A stretch of DNA of 35,583 nt from a virus. Made by a program: the position numbers and the translations under genes. Where the stretch lies: positions 1-35,583 of IMG/VR virus record IMGVR_UViG_3300025000_000271; one strand, 5' to 3'. The notes beneath the pieces are model-generated. The model ran no database searches, was not told where the DNA came from, and worked only from the letters and a program-made list of their open reading frames with translations. Of the stretch, positions 24,210 to 33,454 are shown in pieces; the stretch's first letter is position 1; the number at the start of each line of letters is the position of its first letter.

Positions 24210-25184
24210 ATGGGCGCAATAGCAAAATCACTTGAAAGAGCTGGATATTTAAAACCGGTTGGCGACGCGGTTCAAAACTATTTTCTGAAGAAACAGCAGG
24301 AAGAAGATTTCAAAAAATTGGCTGACGCTTACGCTTCTTCGCAAAATAGAATTGGTGAACTGAACACTGGATTTGACAGGAACGATATAGCTGAAATGGA
24401 ATTTAATGTACCAAACACAGCTATTCCTTTCCAAAAAGATATTAAAAATGTTGGCCAAATGTCTGCGGCTGAAGATATAAATAATTCTACAAACGCGCCG
24501 ATGACTGATTATGTGCTTGGTGACGTTCTCCCGCCGGAGGAGAGGTATAAACGCTCTTCGGCTGAGGTAAGTAATTTTGCCGCACAAGGTTTGTTAAATA
24601 AAAATGTTGATACCCAAAGATTGGGCGGACTTACAGAAGTACTTTCTGCTTTAGCTAACGCGGGGAAACCGAAACCGATTGAGTATTTTAATCTTGGACC
24701 GGGTGATGAAAGATTTATGCGTGACCCGAACAGTGGAGAAACAAAAAGCGTCGCCAAAAGGGAGAAAGAAAAAACTTTTGATATTGAGGGCAGTTTTGAA
24801 AATGATGATACCGGGACTATTTGGACTTTTGATAAAAATATAGGGAAGATGATTGATACCGGGATAAAGTTTGAAAGAACAAAAAACAAAACTGAAGAAA
24901 AGAAAGCAGAAGAAGATAAAACGAATCAAGAAATTTATAATAATATTTTGGCTTCCCCCTGGGTGAAATCATCTGACTTGATTAATCAAGGGCTAATGGA
25001 TAAAAAAGATACTTCAATAGGTAAGTATGGCGGCGCTTATGTTGTAAGAGGTAAAGACGGGAACGCAAGATTAATTTTTACAAATGAGATGCTCGAAAAT
25101 TACGCAAAAGGTCAAGTCGCAAAAGCCCCAAACAAATGGGATAGAAAAAAAAATGATGATAACGATCCTTTGGGAATAAGATAA
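24210..25184 (+). CDS. probable second internal virion (ejection) protein
   Basis: This 324-residue hydrophilic protein starts with an amphipathic helix (AIAKSLERAGYLKPVGDAVQ) and a helical Lys/Glu/Gln-rich stretch, continues through asparagine-rich segments, and ends with a strongly charged region (RTKNKTEEKKAEEDKTNQEI) and an Asp/Lys tail. It has a GAG-type ribosome site and shares one base with the start of the giant gene after it. Order and composition fit the middle ejection protein of a podovirus. No enzymatic domain is visible. Confidence 0.55.
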   Translation: MGAIAKSLERAGYLKPVGDAVQNYFLKKQQEEDFKKLADAYASSQNRIGELNTGFDRNDIAEMEFNVPNTAIPFQKDIKNVGQMSAAEDINNSTNAPMTDYVLGDVLPPEERYKRSSAEVSNFAAQGLLNKNVDTQRLGGLTEVLSALANAGKPKPIEYFNLGPGDERFMRDPNSGETKSVAKREKEKTFDIEGSFENDDTGTIWTFDKNIGKMIDTGIKFERTKNKTEEKKAEEDKTNQEIYNNILASPWVKSSDLINQGLMDKKDTSIGKYGGAYVVRGKDGNARLIFTNEMLENYAKGQVAKAPNKWDRKKNDDNDPLGIR

Positions 25185-28100
25185 TGCCTGTACAGATTTT
25201 ACAAAATTTTAGAAAAAAATATCCTCAATATAATGATTTGGATGACTCTACAATTGCCGATAGATTAGCAAAAAAATATCCAAAGGCTTATTCTGAATTA
25301 CCAAATTTAGTAGTTCAAGATATAAGTCCAACTAATAAACCCAGACTAACTAATGCTGAACAATTTAATCCTGATGGCGCTGGTTACGATTATGAATCTG
25401 CTAAAAAGTATGGGATTGAACCCGATGAAACCGGGCATTATCCTTCAAGAGTTTCGGAAACCGGACAAATCTTAAAAGGGAAACAACATCCTACTTTTAA
25501 TAAAACCATTCAAGGCGAAGAAAAGTTAGGATATAAAATTGCAAAAAATGATAAAGACGGAAGATATTATTCTTATAAAGAACCCGCAGTCCCCACACCG
25601 ATCCCAGACATCACCGCGCTTGATAATTTTATGGCTCCGCCTGAAGTAAAACAACCCGGACAAGAGCAGTTTGAAGGACTTACAAAAAACGGTATTCCCG
25701 AAGATGTAGCCGGATATATGGCGTTAAAGAATATTCTTGAGCCGATACAAAAAGGTGTCCCGAAAGAAATGACAGATCCGCAAAGAGTAATCCCAAAAGA
25801 AGAAAACTTAAATCCCCGCGCAATAATCGGGCAGAAAGTAATTGAAGGTTTAAAAAATGCCGTAACTTCTTTTGGAGAGGGCGGAAGAAGAACATTGCAA
25901 GGTGTTAAAGGTCTTTTGGACGATCCTACAGATTTGGGAAGTCGTGTCGAAACCGTAGTTGGCGGACTTGAAACCGGAATAAGCGCGATACCTGGAGTAG
26001 TTGGATTAAATATTGTGTCCCCTTCTGTTGATATGGCGGCGAGAAGTTTTGCGAAAAATTTTAATTTGGACGAAGAAAAAGCTTCGGGAATAGTTCAAAG
26101 AGCCTTGCCTTTTGTTTTTGGAAAATGGGTTGGTGTTGGCAGTTTATCTGCCGAAGCGATAACCGAAGGGATTAAAGATTCCGGTGTGTTGAACGGTTTA
26201 AATTATCAAGATCAGAAAACCGTAAATGATTTGATACATAACGCTGTGTTTTTCGCAGTTGCGATGGGCGGCAAAAAAACTGCTGAAGCTACACGGGACG
26301 CCGTGGCTCGCAAAACTTACAAGCCGGTGGTAAAAGATATCACTTCCGCCGAGATGAAGGCTGAGACGGGGCTTACGCGCGAAGGAGAACAGATTTTTAG
26401 AGACAGACTGAACGATCCGGCGTTATCGGCTAATGAAAAACAAACTACTTTAGATTTTTTGAAGAGGAAAGGAATTACCCCGGAAAGTTTAGGGGCTAAC
26501 GCTGAAGTAATTCGTAAACCTATTGGAGTGATTCCAGAAAAAAATATTTTACCGGGGGAAGAAAAGATATTCACAGAAAAACCAAAAGTTGAAAAGACAA
26601 AAACCCAACAAGCGGGCGATGTTCTCAAAATAGAGAATCCAGAAGTATTAAAAGAATTTGGAGAACTCCCTAAGTTTGATAGAGTTTCTACAGAAAAAGA
26701 ATTGAGTTTAACGGGGTTGAAAGAACTTGACGATTTGACTATTCAGAAAATTAGTGAAAATAAAAATGTTGTTGAAAAAATCCTTGACTTAAAAGATTAC
26801 AGAAAAACTGAAAAAGCCGCAAGCACTTTGCGGGAGATTAAAAAAGAAGTTGATAATTTACGCAGTCAAGGAATCAGCGCAAGTTATGAAAACGAGCAGT
26901 TGAAAATTAACGGAAAGAAAGTTTATCCATATACCACAACTCAACCGATTCAGCTTGATAAAATAGAGATAGAACCAACTGAAGCAAAAACGCCGTTTAA
27001 AAAATTACCGGCAAATGAAGTTGACAGACAGACTTTAATGGCTCAGATGTTTGCAGACAAACGTGTACTTACTCCGGAACTAAATAGATTATTGCCTGAA
27101 GGGTTTGGACAGAAGAAACTTGAGAAAGGAACTCAAGATATTATTGACGACGCGGGAAAAGAGCAGAGCAAAGAGGCTCAAATTGTTCGTGACTTTGTGA
27201 AAGCAGTTGAAACAGAATTCCAACAGCAAGGCGGAATAAAGCTGAAAGACAACAACACAATTACCCGTGACGATTTGGAAGAAATGATTGACGGCTATTC
27301 GGCGGAAAGGGATAAAACCTTTGAAGAAGGAGATACAAGTTTTGAGTTTGGGGAGAATGTCCGGAAGGAGTCAGAAGTCAGAAGTCAGAAGTCAGAAGAA
27401 CAATATAACGAGGTTGAGAAAACTAATACAGAAAAAAAATATCGGAATTTTATTGAACGCGCACTTCAAAGAGATATTGACGAAAGCAAAGGGCAAGAAA
27501 TTTTAGACCAGTTGACCAATGATAAAGTTAGTCCTCAAAGTGTTGCTAATAAATTTTGGAAAGAAACTTATTCTAATCTTGACGATAACCAAAAGTTAAA
27601 TTTTCAAAAAATGATTTTAAAGAATAGAGGTGTGGAAGTAGCAAAAACCGACGCTGAAATAATTCAGCAAGGTTTAGAAATGGCTGATTATGGTAATGAC
27701 GCGGAATATTTAGAAGGGACAGAGAGAGGTGATATTGCTTTAATGGCTGTAGCGAATGATTTGGTGACAAAAAATAATAATAAAAAATTGGAGTTACCTG
27801 AACCAACTACAAAAACGAAACCCACAACCGAGCGCACGGCAGCCGGTGATCAGTTTACTTTTGGTAAAGAAGTAAAACCAAGTTTCCCGACAAAAGCTAT
27901 GTACGAAGGGAAAGCAGACCGTTCGGAAGAAACTCCGTTATTCTCACAGCCGAAAGAGGATAAGGCGCAGGAGAGTTTGTTTGAGGGGAAGAAAGAAATA
28001 ACAGAACTTGAAAATAAATTGAATGCGATTGCCCGGAAGTTTGATTTGGTAACAAGCGAAAAAATGACTGAAAAGCTTACTACTGAATACAATAAAATTG

Positions 28101-31100
28101 AAGCTGAATTATCTAAGCTAAAGGACAAAAACATTGACAATAAGAAAGAAGAAGCTTTTGGATTTAAGCTTATTGATAAAGATGGTAATGAATTTATCCC
28201 AATAAAAAAAGAAGGGAATCAATACCGTGCTTTAGATAAAGATGGAAAGGAAGTAATCAGAAATATTAAAGACCCCCAATATCCCAATCGTGAAGGTGAC
28301 AAAATTGTAAGGGATTTTTCTCAAAATGATAAAACTATCGAAGAAATTATAAATTCTAAGATTGGACAAAAACCGTCAAGACAAAGTTCGTCAGAAAATG
28401 ATATTGAAGAATTTTCAGAAAAAGTTTCACTAAACGATTATATAGACAAAACCATTGAAGAAGTTTCTAAGTCTGAAAAATTAAGAAAACAAAAAGATAT
28501 TGTTGCAACCGATAAGTTTTCTTCTTCTTTACCTGGCGTTAATATATTTGAAAAAATATTTTCAAGTCAACCGGCACAAAACATAAAAACGCCAACGGGA
28601 AATACAAAATTTGATAACCAATTTAAGTTAAGACAAAATGATTTTTTTGAAAGTAAAAGAAGCAAAATGTCAAAAGCTTTTCAAGAACTAAAAAGCGCAA
28701 TGACATATCTCGAGAAAATAAAAAAAGATGAAACGCTTTCAAAATCACAAAAAGATTATATAACCCGCGAAATTGATGTGTTAAGAAAAGATTTAACGGC
28801 AAATATCAGAGACAAGAGAAATAAAATTTTATACGCTGTTTTTGGGGATATTGAGGGGGACACCGCAAGCATCCAGAAAAGAGTTGCCGACTTAGGACAA
28901 TTTGCAAGTGCTAAAAGACTTGAAGCTATTTATAGCGATCCAGAATTAGTTGATAAACAGATTAATCTCGGTTATACGAAAGAAGAAGCAAAGGCAATTG
29001 TCGAATCTTTACAAAACGATTTACCAAAAGAAGTATTGCGTTCTTATGATAGAATGAGAAAAATACTTGATGATTACGGTGAATTTTTAGCTTTGGAAGG
29101 TATTGTCGAAAAAACAACAGATAATTATTTCCCTTTTAAGGTACTTGAATTTATTAATGATTTTGGATTAGCAACAGGGCAGAAAAGAGTACAAAAAATA
29201 ATTCCCGGAAGTTCGAAACAGTTTAAGGGAACAGGCAAAGAATATGATATAGACGCTTTAAGTATTCTGTCTGAATATTTTACTCAAAATGAAAGAGCAA
29301 GAGCATATAATAAATTTGAAAAAAATGTGGTAGAGAAATTTCATAATGCTGACAAAATTGATGAGAACAATAAACCTTTACCGGGATATGACGAATATTA
29401 TTTTGACCCAAGACGAGTATTTTTTAAAATGTTTGCAGTTACAGAAACTCAATTAAATAAGTTATTAAGAGAACCGGATTTGTTTGAGGATGCCGGCAAT
29501 ATACAAAGCGTTGTCCGTGAAATTTTTGCGATGGGCCGGAAAAAAGGGAAAAGATATATTATTCCTAAGGGGTTAGCTGAAACTTTGTATGATGTCTATG
29601 GCAATGTATTGCCTAAAAATATTCCATATATAAGCAATGCCACTCAATGGTGGAAAAGAAATATGGTCGGCAGAATTGGTTTATTTATTAACATGTATCA
29701 TGCAAGAAATATGAGAACCGATGTTTCTAAAGTCTTTAACATACATCCCCAATCTTTCCAATATCTTCCTGAAGTTGAAAATTTTTTAAGAACAAAAACT
29801 AACGTTCCTCAAAAAGTGTGGTTAGCAACAATTGATTTGGTAGGAATGAAAACTCCGATTAAAAAAGCGATGAGACTTGGAAAGAAAAAAAGATTATTAA
29901 CAAATAATGAACTACAAAAATATTGGGACGAAGGAATTGAAGCTGATACTTTTCAAGGACAAATATGGACTGAAGGATTAGGTATTTCCGAAAGAGAATT
30001 AAAAACTAAATTTATGAAAGACAGCGTAAAAAGAAGATTTGGCGAAGTAAAAGAAGCAATTGGAATAACTTCAGTCCTGGATAAATTTGATGATGTTGCA
30101 CGTTTGAGAGAAGCTAAATTAAGATTTGCGACTTATAGTTATTTAAGGGGCATTAAAGGATTGTCAAAAGAAGCTGCTCACGAAGAAGTCGGGAAAACAT
30201 TAATTAACTATAATCATTTTACACCTTTTGAAAAGAAATGGTTCGTGAATGGGTTTATCCCGTTTTATTCGTTTAGAAAAGGTAATCTTGAAACCACTAT
30301 ACAGCAATTTAAAGAAGGGAATAAAAGACAGCGCGCCTTTATAATTGGGACAATGCTCACTTCTACTTTGGGTGTAAGTTTATATAATTATTTATACGCG
30401 CCTGATGATGAAGAAAAATTACAGAATGACCCGAATAAAAAATATATTGCTGATAATTTTCATTTAGCGACTCCGTACTTTGATGATAATGGGAATAGAA
30501 TTTATCTTTATGACCAAAATTGGAATGATGATATTTCAAGAATTTTTAATATTAACGGAGGGATTGCAACCGCAAGAAAAGTAATAAATAATCAATTATC
30601 AGTACCCGAAGCGATAGGAGAATTTGGGTGGAACTTAACAAAAGGCAATTTTGACGATATTATTCAGAATATGACTCCATTATTATCCACACCTTTTGAA
30701 TATGCTACTAACAGAAATTTTTATTATGGTTTCCCAATTTACAAAGAAGATGATCCAGCATTGGAGAAATTCACAAAATCATTATTATATGGCTCAGGTG
30801 TAGCTTCAAGAAATTTTTCCACAATGCGCGGATTGTTGGTAGGTCGGCAAGACGCTACAATGAAAGGATTAAGGTTAAGCGGTTTGCCAATAACTTCTGT
30901 TGATTTAAGTAGAAGCGAAAACAATTTTGAAGCATTTAACGATAGACTATTAAAAGAAAAATTGCAAGAAATAAGAGATGTTGAAAAAGATTTGAGATTA
31001 TTAAAAGCTGAGGCGATAAAAACAAATGATTACAATTCTGATAAATCAAAGCTATACAGACAGACAAAAGATCAATTAGACCAAATGAAAGAAGATTCTG

Positions 31101-31204
31101 ATGCTTGGCAACAAAAATTAGAGCTTCAAAAAGAAAAAAGAAATAAAGAAAAAGAAATTCTTGGTACTGATAACAAAAGAACAACTCGCAGAGCGGGGAG
31201 ATAA
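25184..31204 (+). CDS. giant internal virion / ejection protein (2006 residues)
   Basis: This is the largest gene. The N terminus (1-40) has a YPQYNDLDDSTIADRLAKKY motif, followed by DYESAKKYGIEPDETGHYPS...KGKQHPTF (69-105), a module common near the start of large phage ejection proteins. Residues about 230-370 hold long Gly/Ala/Val-rich stretches that could enter a membrane. A long Lys/Glu-rich coiled region follows (about 440-1500). The last 500 residues contain FTPFEKKWFVNGFIPFYSFR and a hydrophobic segment (about 1718-1740), reminiscent of large polyvalent-protein-associated domains. No lytic transglycosylase motif is evident. It probably forms or lines the DNA-ejection conduit, as the giant internal proteins of T7-like and P22-like phages do. 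Confidence 0.7.
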   Translation: MPVQILQNFRKKYPQYNDLDDSTIADRLAKKYPKAYSELPNLVVQDISPTNKPRLTNAEQFNPDGAGYDYESAKKYGIEPDETGHYPSRVSETGQILKGKQHPTFNKTIQGEEKLGYKIAKNDKDGRYYSYKEPAVPTPIPDITALDNFMAPPEVKQPGQEQFEGLTKNGIPEDVAGYMALKNILEPIQKGVPKEMTDPQRVIPKEENLNPRAIIGQKVIEGLKNAVTSFGEGGRRTLQGVKGLLDDPTDLGSRVETVVGGLETGISAIPGVVGLNIVSPSVDMAARSFAKNFNLDEEKASGIVQRALPFVFGKWVGVGSLSAEAITEGIKDSGVLNGLNYQDQKTVNDLIHNAVFFAVAMGGKKTAEATRDAVARKTYKPVVKDITSAEMKAETGLTREGEQIFRDRLNDPALSANEKQTTLDFLKRKGITPESLGANAEVIRKPIGVIPEKNILPGEEKIFTEKPKVEKTKTQQAGDVLKIENPEVLKEFGELPKFDRVSTEKELSLTGLKELDDLTIQKISENKNVVEKILDLKDYRKTEKAASTLREIKKEVDNLRSQGISASYENEQLKINGKKVYPYTTTQPIQLDKIEIEPTEAKTPFKKLPANEVDRQTLMAQMFADKRVLTPELNRLLPEGFGQKKLEKGTQDIIDDAGKEQSKEAQIVRDFVKAVETEFQQQGGIKLKDNNTITRDDLEEMIDGYSAERDKTFEEGDTSFEFGENVRKESEVRSQKSEEQYNEVEKTNTEKKYRNFIERALQRDIDESKGQEILDQLTNDKVSPQSVANKFWKETYSNLDDNQKLNFQKMILKNRGVEVAKTDAEIIQQGLEMADYGNDAEYLEGTERGDIALMAVANDLVTKNNNKKLELPEPTTKTKPTTERTAAGDQFTFGKEVKPSFPTKAMYEGKADRSEETPLFSQPKEDKAQESLFEGKKEITELENKLNAIARKFDLVTSEKMTEKLTTEYNKIEAELSKLKDKNIDNKKEEAFGFKLIDKDGNEFIPIKKEGNQYRALDKDGKEVIRNIKDPQYPNREGDKIVRDFSQNDKTIEEIINSKIGQKPSRQSSSENDIEEFSEKVSLNDYIDKTIEEVSKSEKLRKQKDIVATDKFSSSLPGVNIFEKIFSSQPAQNIKTPTGNTKFDNQFKLRQNDFFESKRSKMSKAFQELKSAMTYLEKIKKDETLSKSQKDYITREIDVLRKDLTANIRDKRNKILYAVFGDIEGDTASIQKRVADLGQFASAKRLEAIYSDPELVDKQINLGYTKEEAKAIVESLQNDLPKEVLRSYDRMRKILDDYGEFLALEGIVEKTTDNYFPFKVLEFINDFGLATGQKRVQKIIPGSSKQFKGTGKEYDIDALSILSEYFTQNERARAYNKFEKNVVEKFHNADKIDENNKPLPGYDEYYFDPRRVFFKMFAVTETQLNKLLREPDLFEDAGNIQSVVREIFAMGRKKGKRYIIPKGLAETLYDVYGNVLPKNIPYISNATQWWKRNMVGRIGLFINMYHARNMRTDVSKVFNIHPQSFQYLPEVENFLRTKTNVPQKVWLATIDLVGMKTPIKKAMRLGKKKRLLTNNELQKYWDEGIEADTFQGQIWTEGLGISERELKTKFMKDSVKRRFGEVKEAIGITSVLDKFDDVARLREAKLRFATYSYLRGIKGLSKEAAHEEVGKTLINYNHFTPFEKKWFVNGFIPFYSFRKGNLETTIQQFKEGNKRQRAFIIGTMLTSTLGVSLYNYLYAPDDEEKLQNDPNKKYIADNFHLATPYFDDNGNRIYLYDQNWNDDISRIFNINGGIATARKVINNQLSVPEAIGEFGWNLTKGNFDDIIQNMTPLLSTPFEYATNRNFYYGFPIYKEDDPALEKFTKSLLYGSGVASRNFSTMRGLLVGRQDATMKGLRLSGLPITSVDLSRSENNFEAFNDRLLKEKLQEIRDVEKDLRLLKAEAIKTNDYNSDKSKLYRQTKDQLDQMKEDSDAWQQKLELQKEKRNKEKEILGTDNKRTTRRAGR
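27369..27396 (+). repeat. four tandem AGTCAGA heptamers inside the giant gene
   Basis: AGTCAGA is repeated four times without interruption and stays in frame, encoding an SEVRSQKSEE-like stretch around residue 729-738. Such heptamers are known as spacer repeats in Bacteroidota-group genomes. A slippage event here would shift the frame of the last two thirds of the protein. Confidence 0.8.
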
Positions 31205-31267
31205 TTTTTATTTAATAAAACGGTTGCTAAAAATTAAAGTGTATGTTAAATTTTCTGCGGACAAAAA

Positions 31268-31618
31268 ATGGTACAACATATAAAAAAAACCGGGGAAGAT
31301 AATTTCGTGGTGACATTAACAAAAACAAAATTGATGATTTCGGTTGCAATAATGCTAATCAGTTTTATCGGCTCTCCGCTACTTGCAAATTTTATTGGTA
31401 ATGTTTTCTGGAAAGATAACCTGGAAAAAAGAATTATTGAAGTTGATGAAAAAACCAAGTCCAACACAGCAGAAATTGAAAAGCTTAAAGAAGCTGACAG
31501 AAATTACGACGTGCTTTCGGTAGAGGTTCAAAACTTGATTAGAGAACTTCGGGAAATTAAGCCGCAGTTATCAGAGTTTAACAAACAGATAATTGATATT
31601 TACAAACAAAAAAGATAG
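31268..31618 (+). CDS. membrane-anchored coiled-coil protein of the lysis cassette
   Basis: This 116-residue protein has one hydrophobic segment (about 22-46, MISVAIMLISFIGSPLLANF) followed by a long charged coiled coil (50-115). It opens the lysis cassette, before the holin-like protein. The plan resembles XhlA-type holin-associated proteins or an inner-membrane spanin component. Neither family is certain. The ribosome site is weak. Confidence 0.6.
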   Translation: MVQHIKKTGEDNFVVTLTKTKLMISVAIMLISFIGSPLLANFIGNVFWKDNLEKRIIEVDEKTKSNTAEIEKLKEADRNYDVLSVEVQNLIRELREIKPQLSEFNKQIIDIYKQKR

Positions 31619-31629
31619 GGGGGTGAGTT

Positions 31630-31896
31630 ATGAAATTCTTCCAATTTTTAGAAAAAGCATTAAGCGAATCAAACGGGGAACCTTCGGGAATGAGAGTGCA
31701 AGTATTTTATCTTGTAGTCATATTAGTAGCTGTAATAGCAGTCGGGTTTATTTATGTAGTATGGAATCATCCTGATATAGTTATTCTTTATTTAACAACT
31801 ATTGTGACTTTAATTGCAGTGGCTCTTGGATTTAAAAAATGGCAAAAGAGTGATGAAGTAAAGGAAGAAACTAAACCGGAAGGAAAAACGGGATAA
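31630..31896 (+). CDS. holin (two transmembrane segments)
   Basis: This 88-residue protein has two hydrophobic stretches (about 26-46, YLVVILVAVIAVGFIYVVW, and 50-69) and a charged C-terminal tail (KWQKSDEVKEETKPEGKTG). Size, topology, the charged tail and position just before the endolysin gene are typical of holins, which open the inner membrane at lysis. A GGGGGTGAG ribosome site precedes the ATG. Holin families are too diverse to assign one. Confidence 0.75.
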   Translation: MKFFQFLEKALSESNGEPSGMRVQVFYLVVILVAVIAVGFIYVVWNHPDIVILYLTTIVTLIAVALGFKKWQKSDEVKEETKPEGKTG

Positions 31897-31900
31897 GAAA

Positions 31901-32338
31901 ATGGAAATATCTGGAAACGGTTTAAAAATTATTAAAGAGTTTGAGGGGCTTAAATTCAAATCTTATTTGTGCCCGGCTGGTGTTCTTACTATAGGTTACG
32001 GGCATACCGGGAAAGATGTGAAGCCGAACCAAGAAATATCTATTGAAGAAGCAGAATCATTATTAATACAAGATGCCGTTAAGTTTGAAAACGCAGTGAA
32101 TAGATTAGTGAAAGTTGAGATAAACCAAAATCAATTTGACGCGCTTGTTTCTTTCACGTATAATCTTGGAGAGGGGAATTTAGGAAGATCCACTTTGCTC
32201 AAAAAAATTAACGAGAAAGATTTTGCCGGAGCCGCGCCGGAATTTATGAATTGGACAAAAGCGGGCGGGAAAGTTTTAGACGGACTTAAGAGACGGCGTA
32301 AAAGTGAAAAAGAGTTATTTGAAAAGGTGGTTTTATGA
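31901..32338 (+). CDS. endolysin, GH24 lysozyme (P22/P1 type)
   Basis: This 145-residue protein cleaves the beta-1,4 bond of peptidoglycan. The catalytic triad pattern Glu-8x-Cys-5x-Thr is present (E15, C24, T30) in the segment GLKFKSYLCPAGVLTIGYGHT, and SFTYNLGEGNLGRSTLLKKI is the conserved middle of the family. The cysteine in place of aspartate occurs in P22 and P1-type lysozymes. No signal peptide or SAR segment is seen, so export should depend on the holin. It overlaps the next gene by four bases. Confidence 0.93.
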   Translation: MEISGNGLKIIKEFEGLKFKSYLCPAGVLTIGYGHTGKDVKPNQEISIEEAESLLIQDAVKFENAVNRLVKVEINQNQFDALVSFTYNLGEGNLGRSTLLKKINEKDFAGAAPEFMNWTKAGGKVLDGLKRRRKSEKELFEKVVL

Positions 32339-32928
32339 CAGATGCAATTAAATATTCTATTGTAGGTGTGCTCTTAGCTGTCCTGATCTTCTTTGCCGGG
32401 AGATGGACAAAAGATTGTACAGAAGGAAAGCCGAATATTATTTTAAATGATACCTTAGGAGTTCAACAAAATAATTTCTTGCCTGGAGTAAAGCCTGACA
32501 GCGGGAAAATTGTTGCTAATACAAAAAAAGAAAATGTTGATAGTATTTCCGCATACTGGAATAAATTTTGGGCGGACTCTTTAGGCGATATGTACGGACG
32601 AGGTTCTTTCGAAGTTGTAACAAGAAAAGAGGACAAGTACGGTACGCGCGAATATCATTTTGTAAGTAGAACTCCGCTTGACCCCGAAGGTACATGGATA
32701 ATTGACGAGAATTTGAATTTACCTGTAATATATCCCAAATCAACAATAGGACTTTTTGCCGGGATTGAAAACAGATTTGATAGAAACGTAAATTTATTTG
32801 CCGGGCTGAAATACTATGTGATTGACACAAAACATTTCCAACTATACGCAAAGGGCAGTGTGAACTATCAAATGCTTGATAAAAAGTTTGATGGAAGAAT
32901 CGCTTTACAAACAGAACTAAAATTATAG
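32335..32928 (+). CDS. spanin-like protein with membrane anchor and beta-barrel-like C terminus
   Basis: This 197-residue protein starts with an inner-membrane anchor (about 6-22, YSIVGVLLAVLIFFAGRW), followed by a periplasmic Asn/Lys/Ser-rich spacer. Residues about 140-197 contain alternating aromatic and polar residues (GLFAGIENRF, NLFAGLKYYVI, FQLYAKGSVNYQML, RIALQTELKL) like outer-membrane strands. It directly follows the endolysin (ATGA overlap), the usual spanin place. A single protein touching both membranes could do the work of an Rz/Rz1 pair. There is no lipobox. The barrel reading is from the residue pattern. Confidence 0.6.
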   Translation: MTDAIKYSIVGVLLAVLIFFAGRWTKDCTEGKPNIILNDTLGVQQNNFLPGVKPDSGKIVANTKKENVDSISAYWNKFWADSLGDMYGRGSFEVVTRKEDKYGTREYHFVSRTPLDPEGTWIIDENLNLPVIYPKSTIGLFAGIENRFDRNVNLFAGLKYYVIDTKHFQLYAKGSVNYQMLDKKFDGRIALQTELKL

Positions 32929-32934
32929 GTTTTT

Positions 32935-33390
32935 ATGAATTGGGAGTTGGAATTTCTATTTATTCTCACATCGGTTTATTATTTTTTTGAAGCCAAAATT
33001 CACTTTATAATTTTTCATAAAAATAAATTTGCTGATAAAGACGGCAGCGTTCATAAAGAACTTGCAATAATATCGGCGCTTACAAATTTGGGGACAGCTT
33101 TACCGTTTATTCTCAAATTTTATAACTCTGGCTTTACTTATCCGCGACTTTTACTTATTTTGTTATTGCTTGCAGTTTTTTTCGCACTTATGAGAGCGTA
33201 TTTTCACGACGGTTTTTATAATCTTTTCAGAAAAGAAAATTTCTTTTTTACAGGAAGTGATCAGAAATATACAAAGTGGTACGATTTTGATGCAGTATGG
33301 ATTACGCTTGAAAAAAATGGGATTGAAGCATGGAAAGCAAAAACTATAATTTTATTGATTGTTGTAATAGTTTATAAAATAGTATCTTAA
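32935..33390 (+). CDS. four-helix membrane protein after the lysis cassette
   Basis: This 151-residue protein has hydrophobic segments at about 5-25, 44-60, 69-88 and 134-151. The loops are basic and aromatic. It is the last gene of the late operon, 6 bases after the spanin-like gene and before a terminator. No family recognised. It may be a late membrane protein, for example a lysis regulator, or a superinfection-exclusion protein; the sequence does not decide. Confidence 0.6.
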   Translation: MNWELEFLFILTSVYYFFEAKIHFIIFHKNKFADKDGSVHKELAIISALTNLGTALPFILKFYNSGFTYPRLLLILLLLAVFFALMRAYFHDGFYNLFRKENFFFTGSDQKYTKWYDFDAVWITLEKNGIEAWKAKTIILLIVVIVYKIVS

Positions 33391-33405
33391 CGGTCTGCTA
33401 ATTGA

Positions 33406-33440
33406 AACCGGGAGCCTTAGAAAAGCTCCGGTTTTTTATT
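33406..33440 (+). terminator. rho-independent terminator of the late operon
   Basis: AACCGGGAGC (33406-33415) pairs with GCTCCGGTT (33425-33433), with one bulged G and a 9-base loop, and continues into TTTTTTATTTATT. It lies 15 bases after the stop of the last late gene and just before the attachment region. Confidence 0.85.
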
Positions 33441-33454
33441 TATTGTAACCAATT

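Noticed and set aside
30683-30691. Third TTATCCACA DnaA-box match in the giant ejection gene
   Set aside because: A single copy without flanking repeats is compatible with chance in a window this size.
31593-31775. Plus-strand open frame overlapping the holin region
   Set aside because: It overlaps two genes with better ribosome sites and typical lysis-protein topology.
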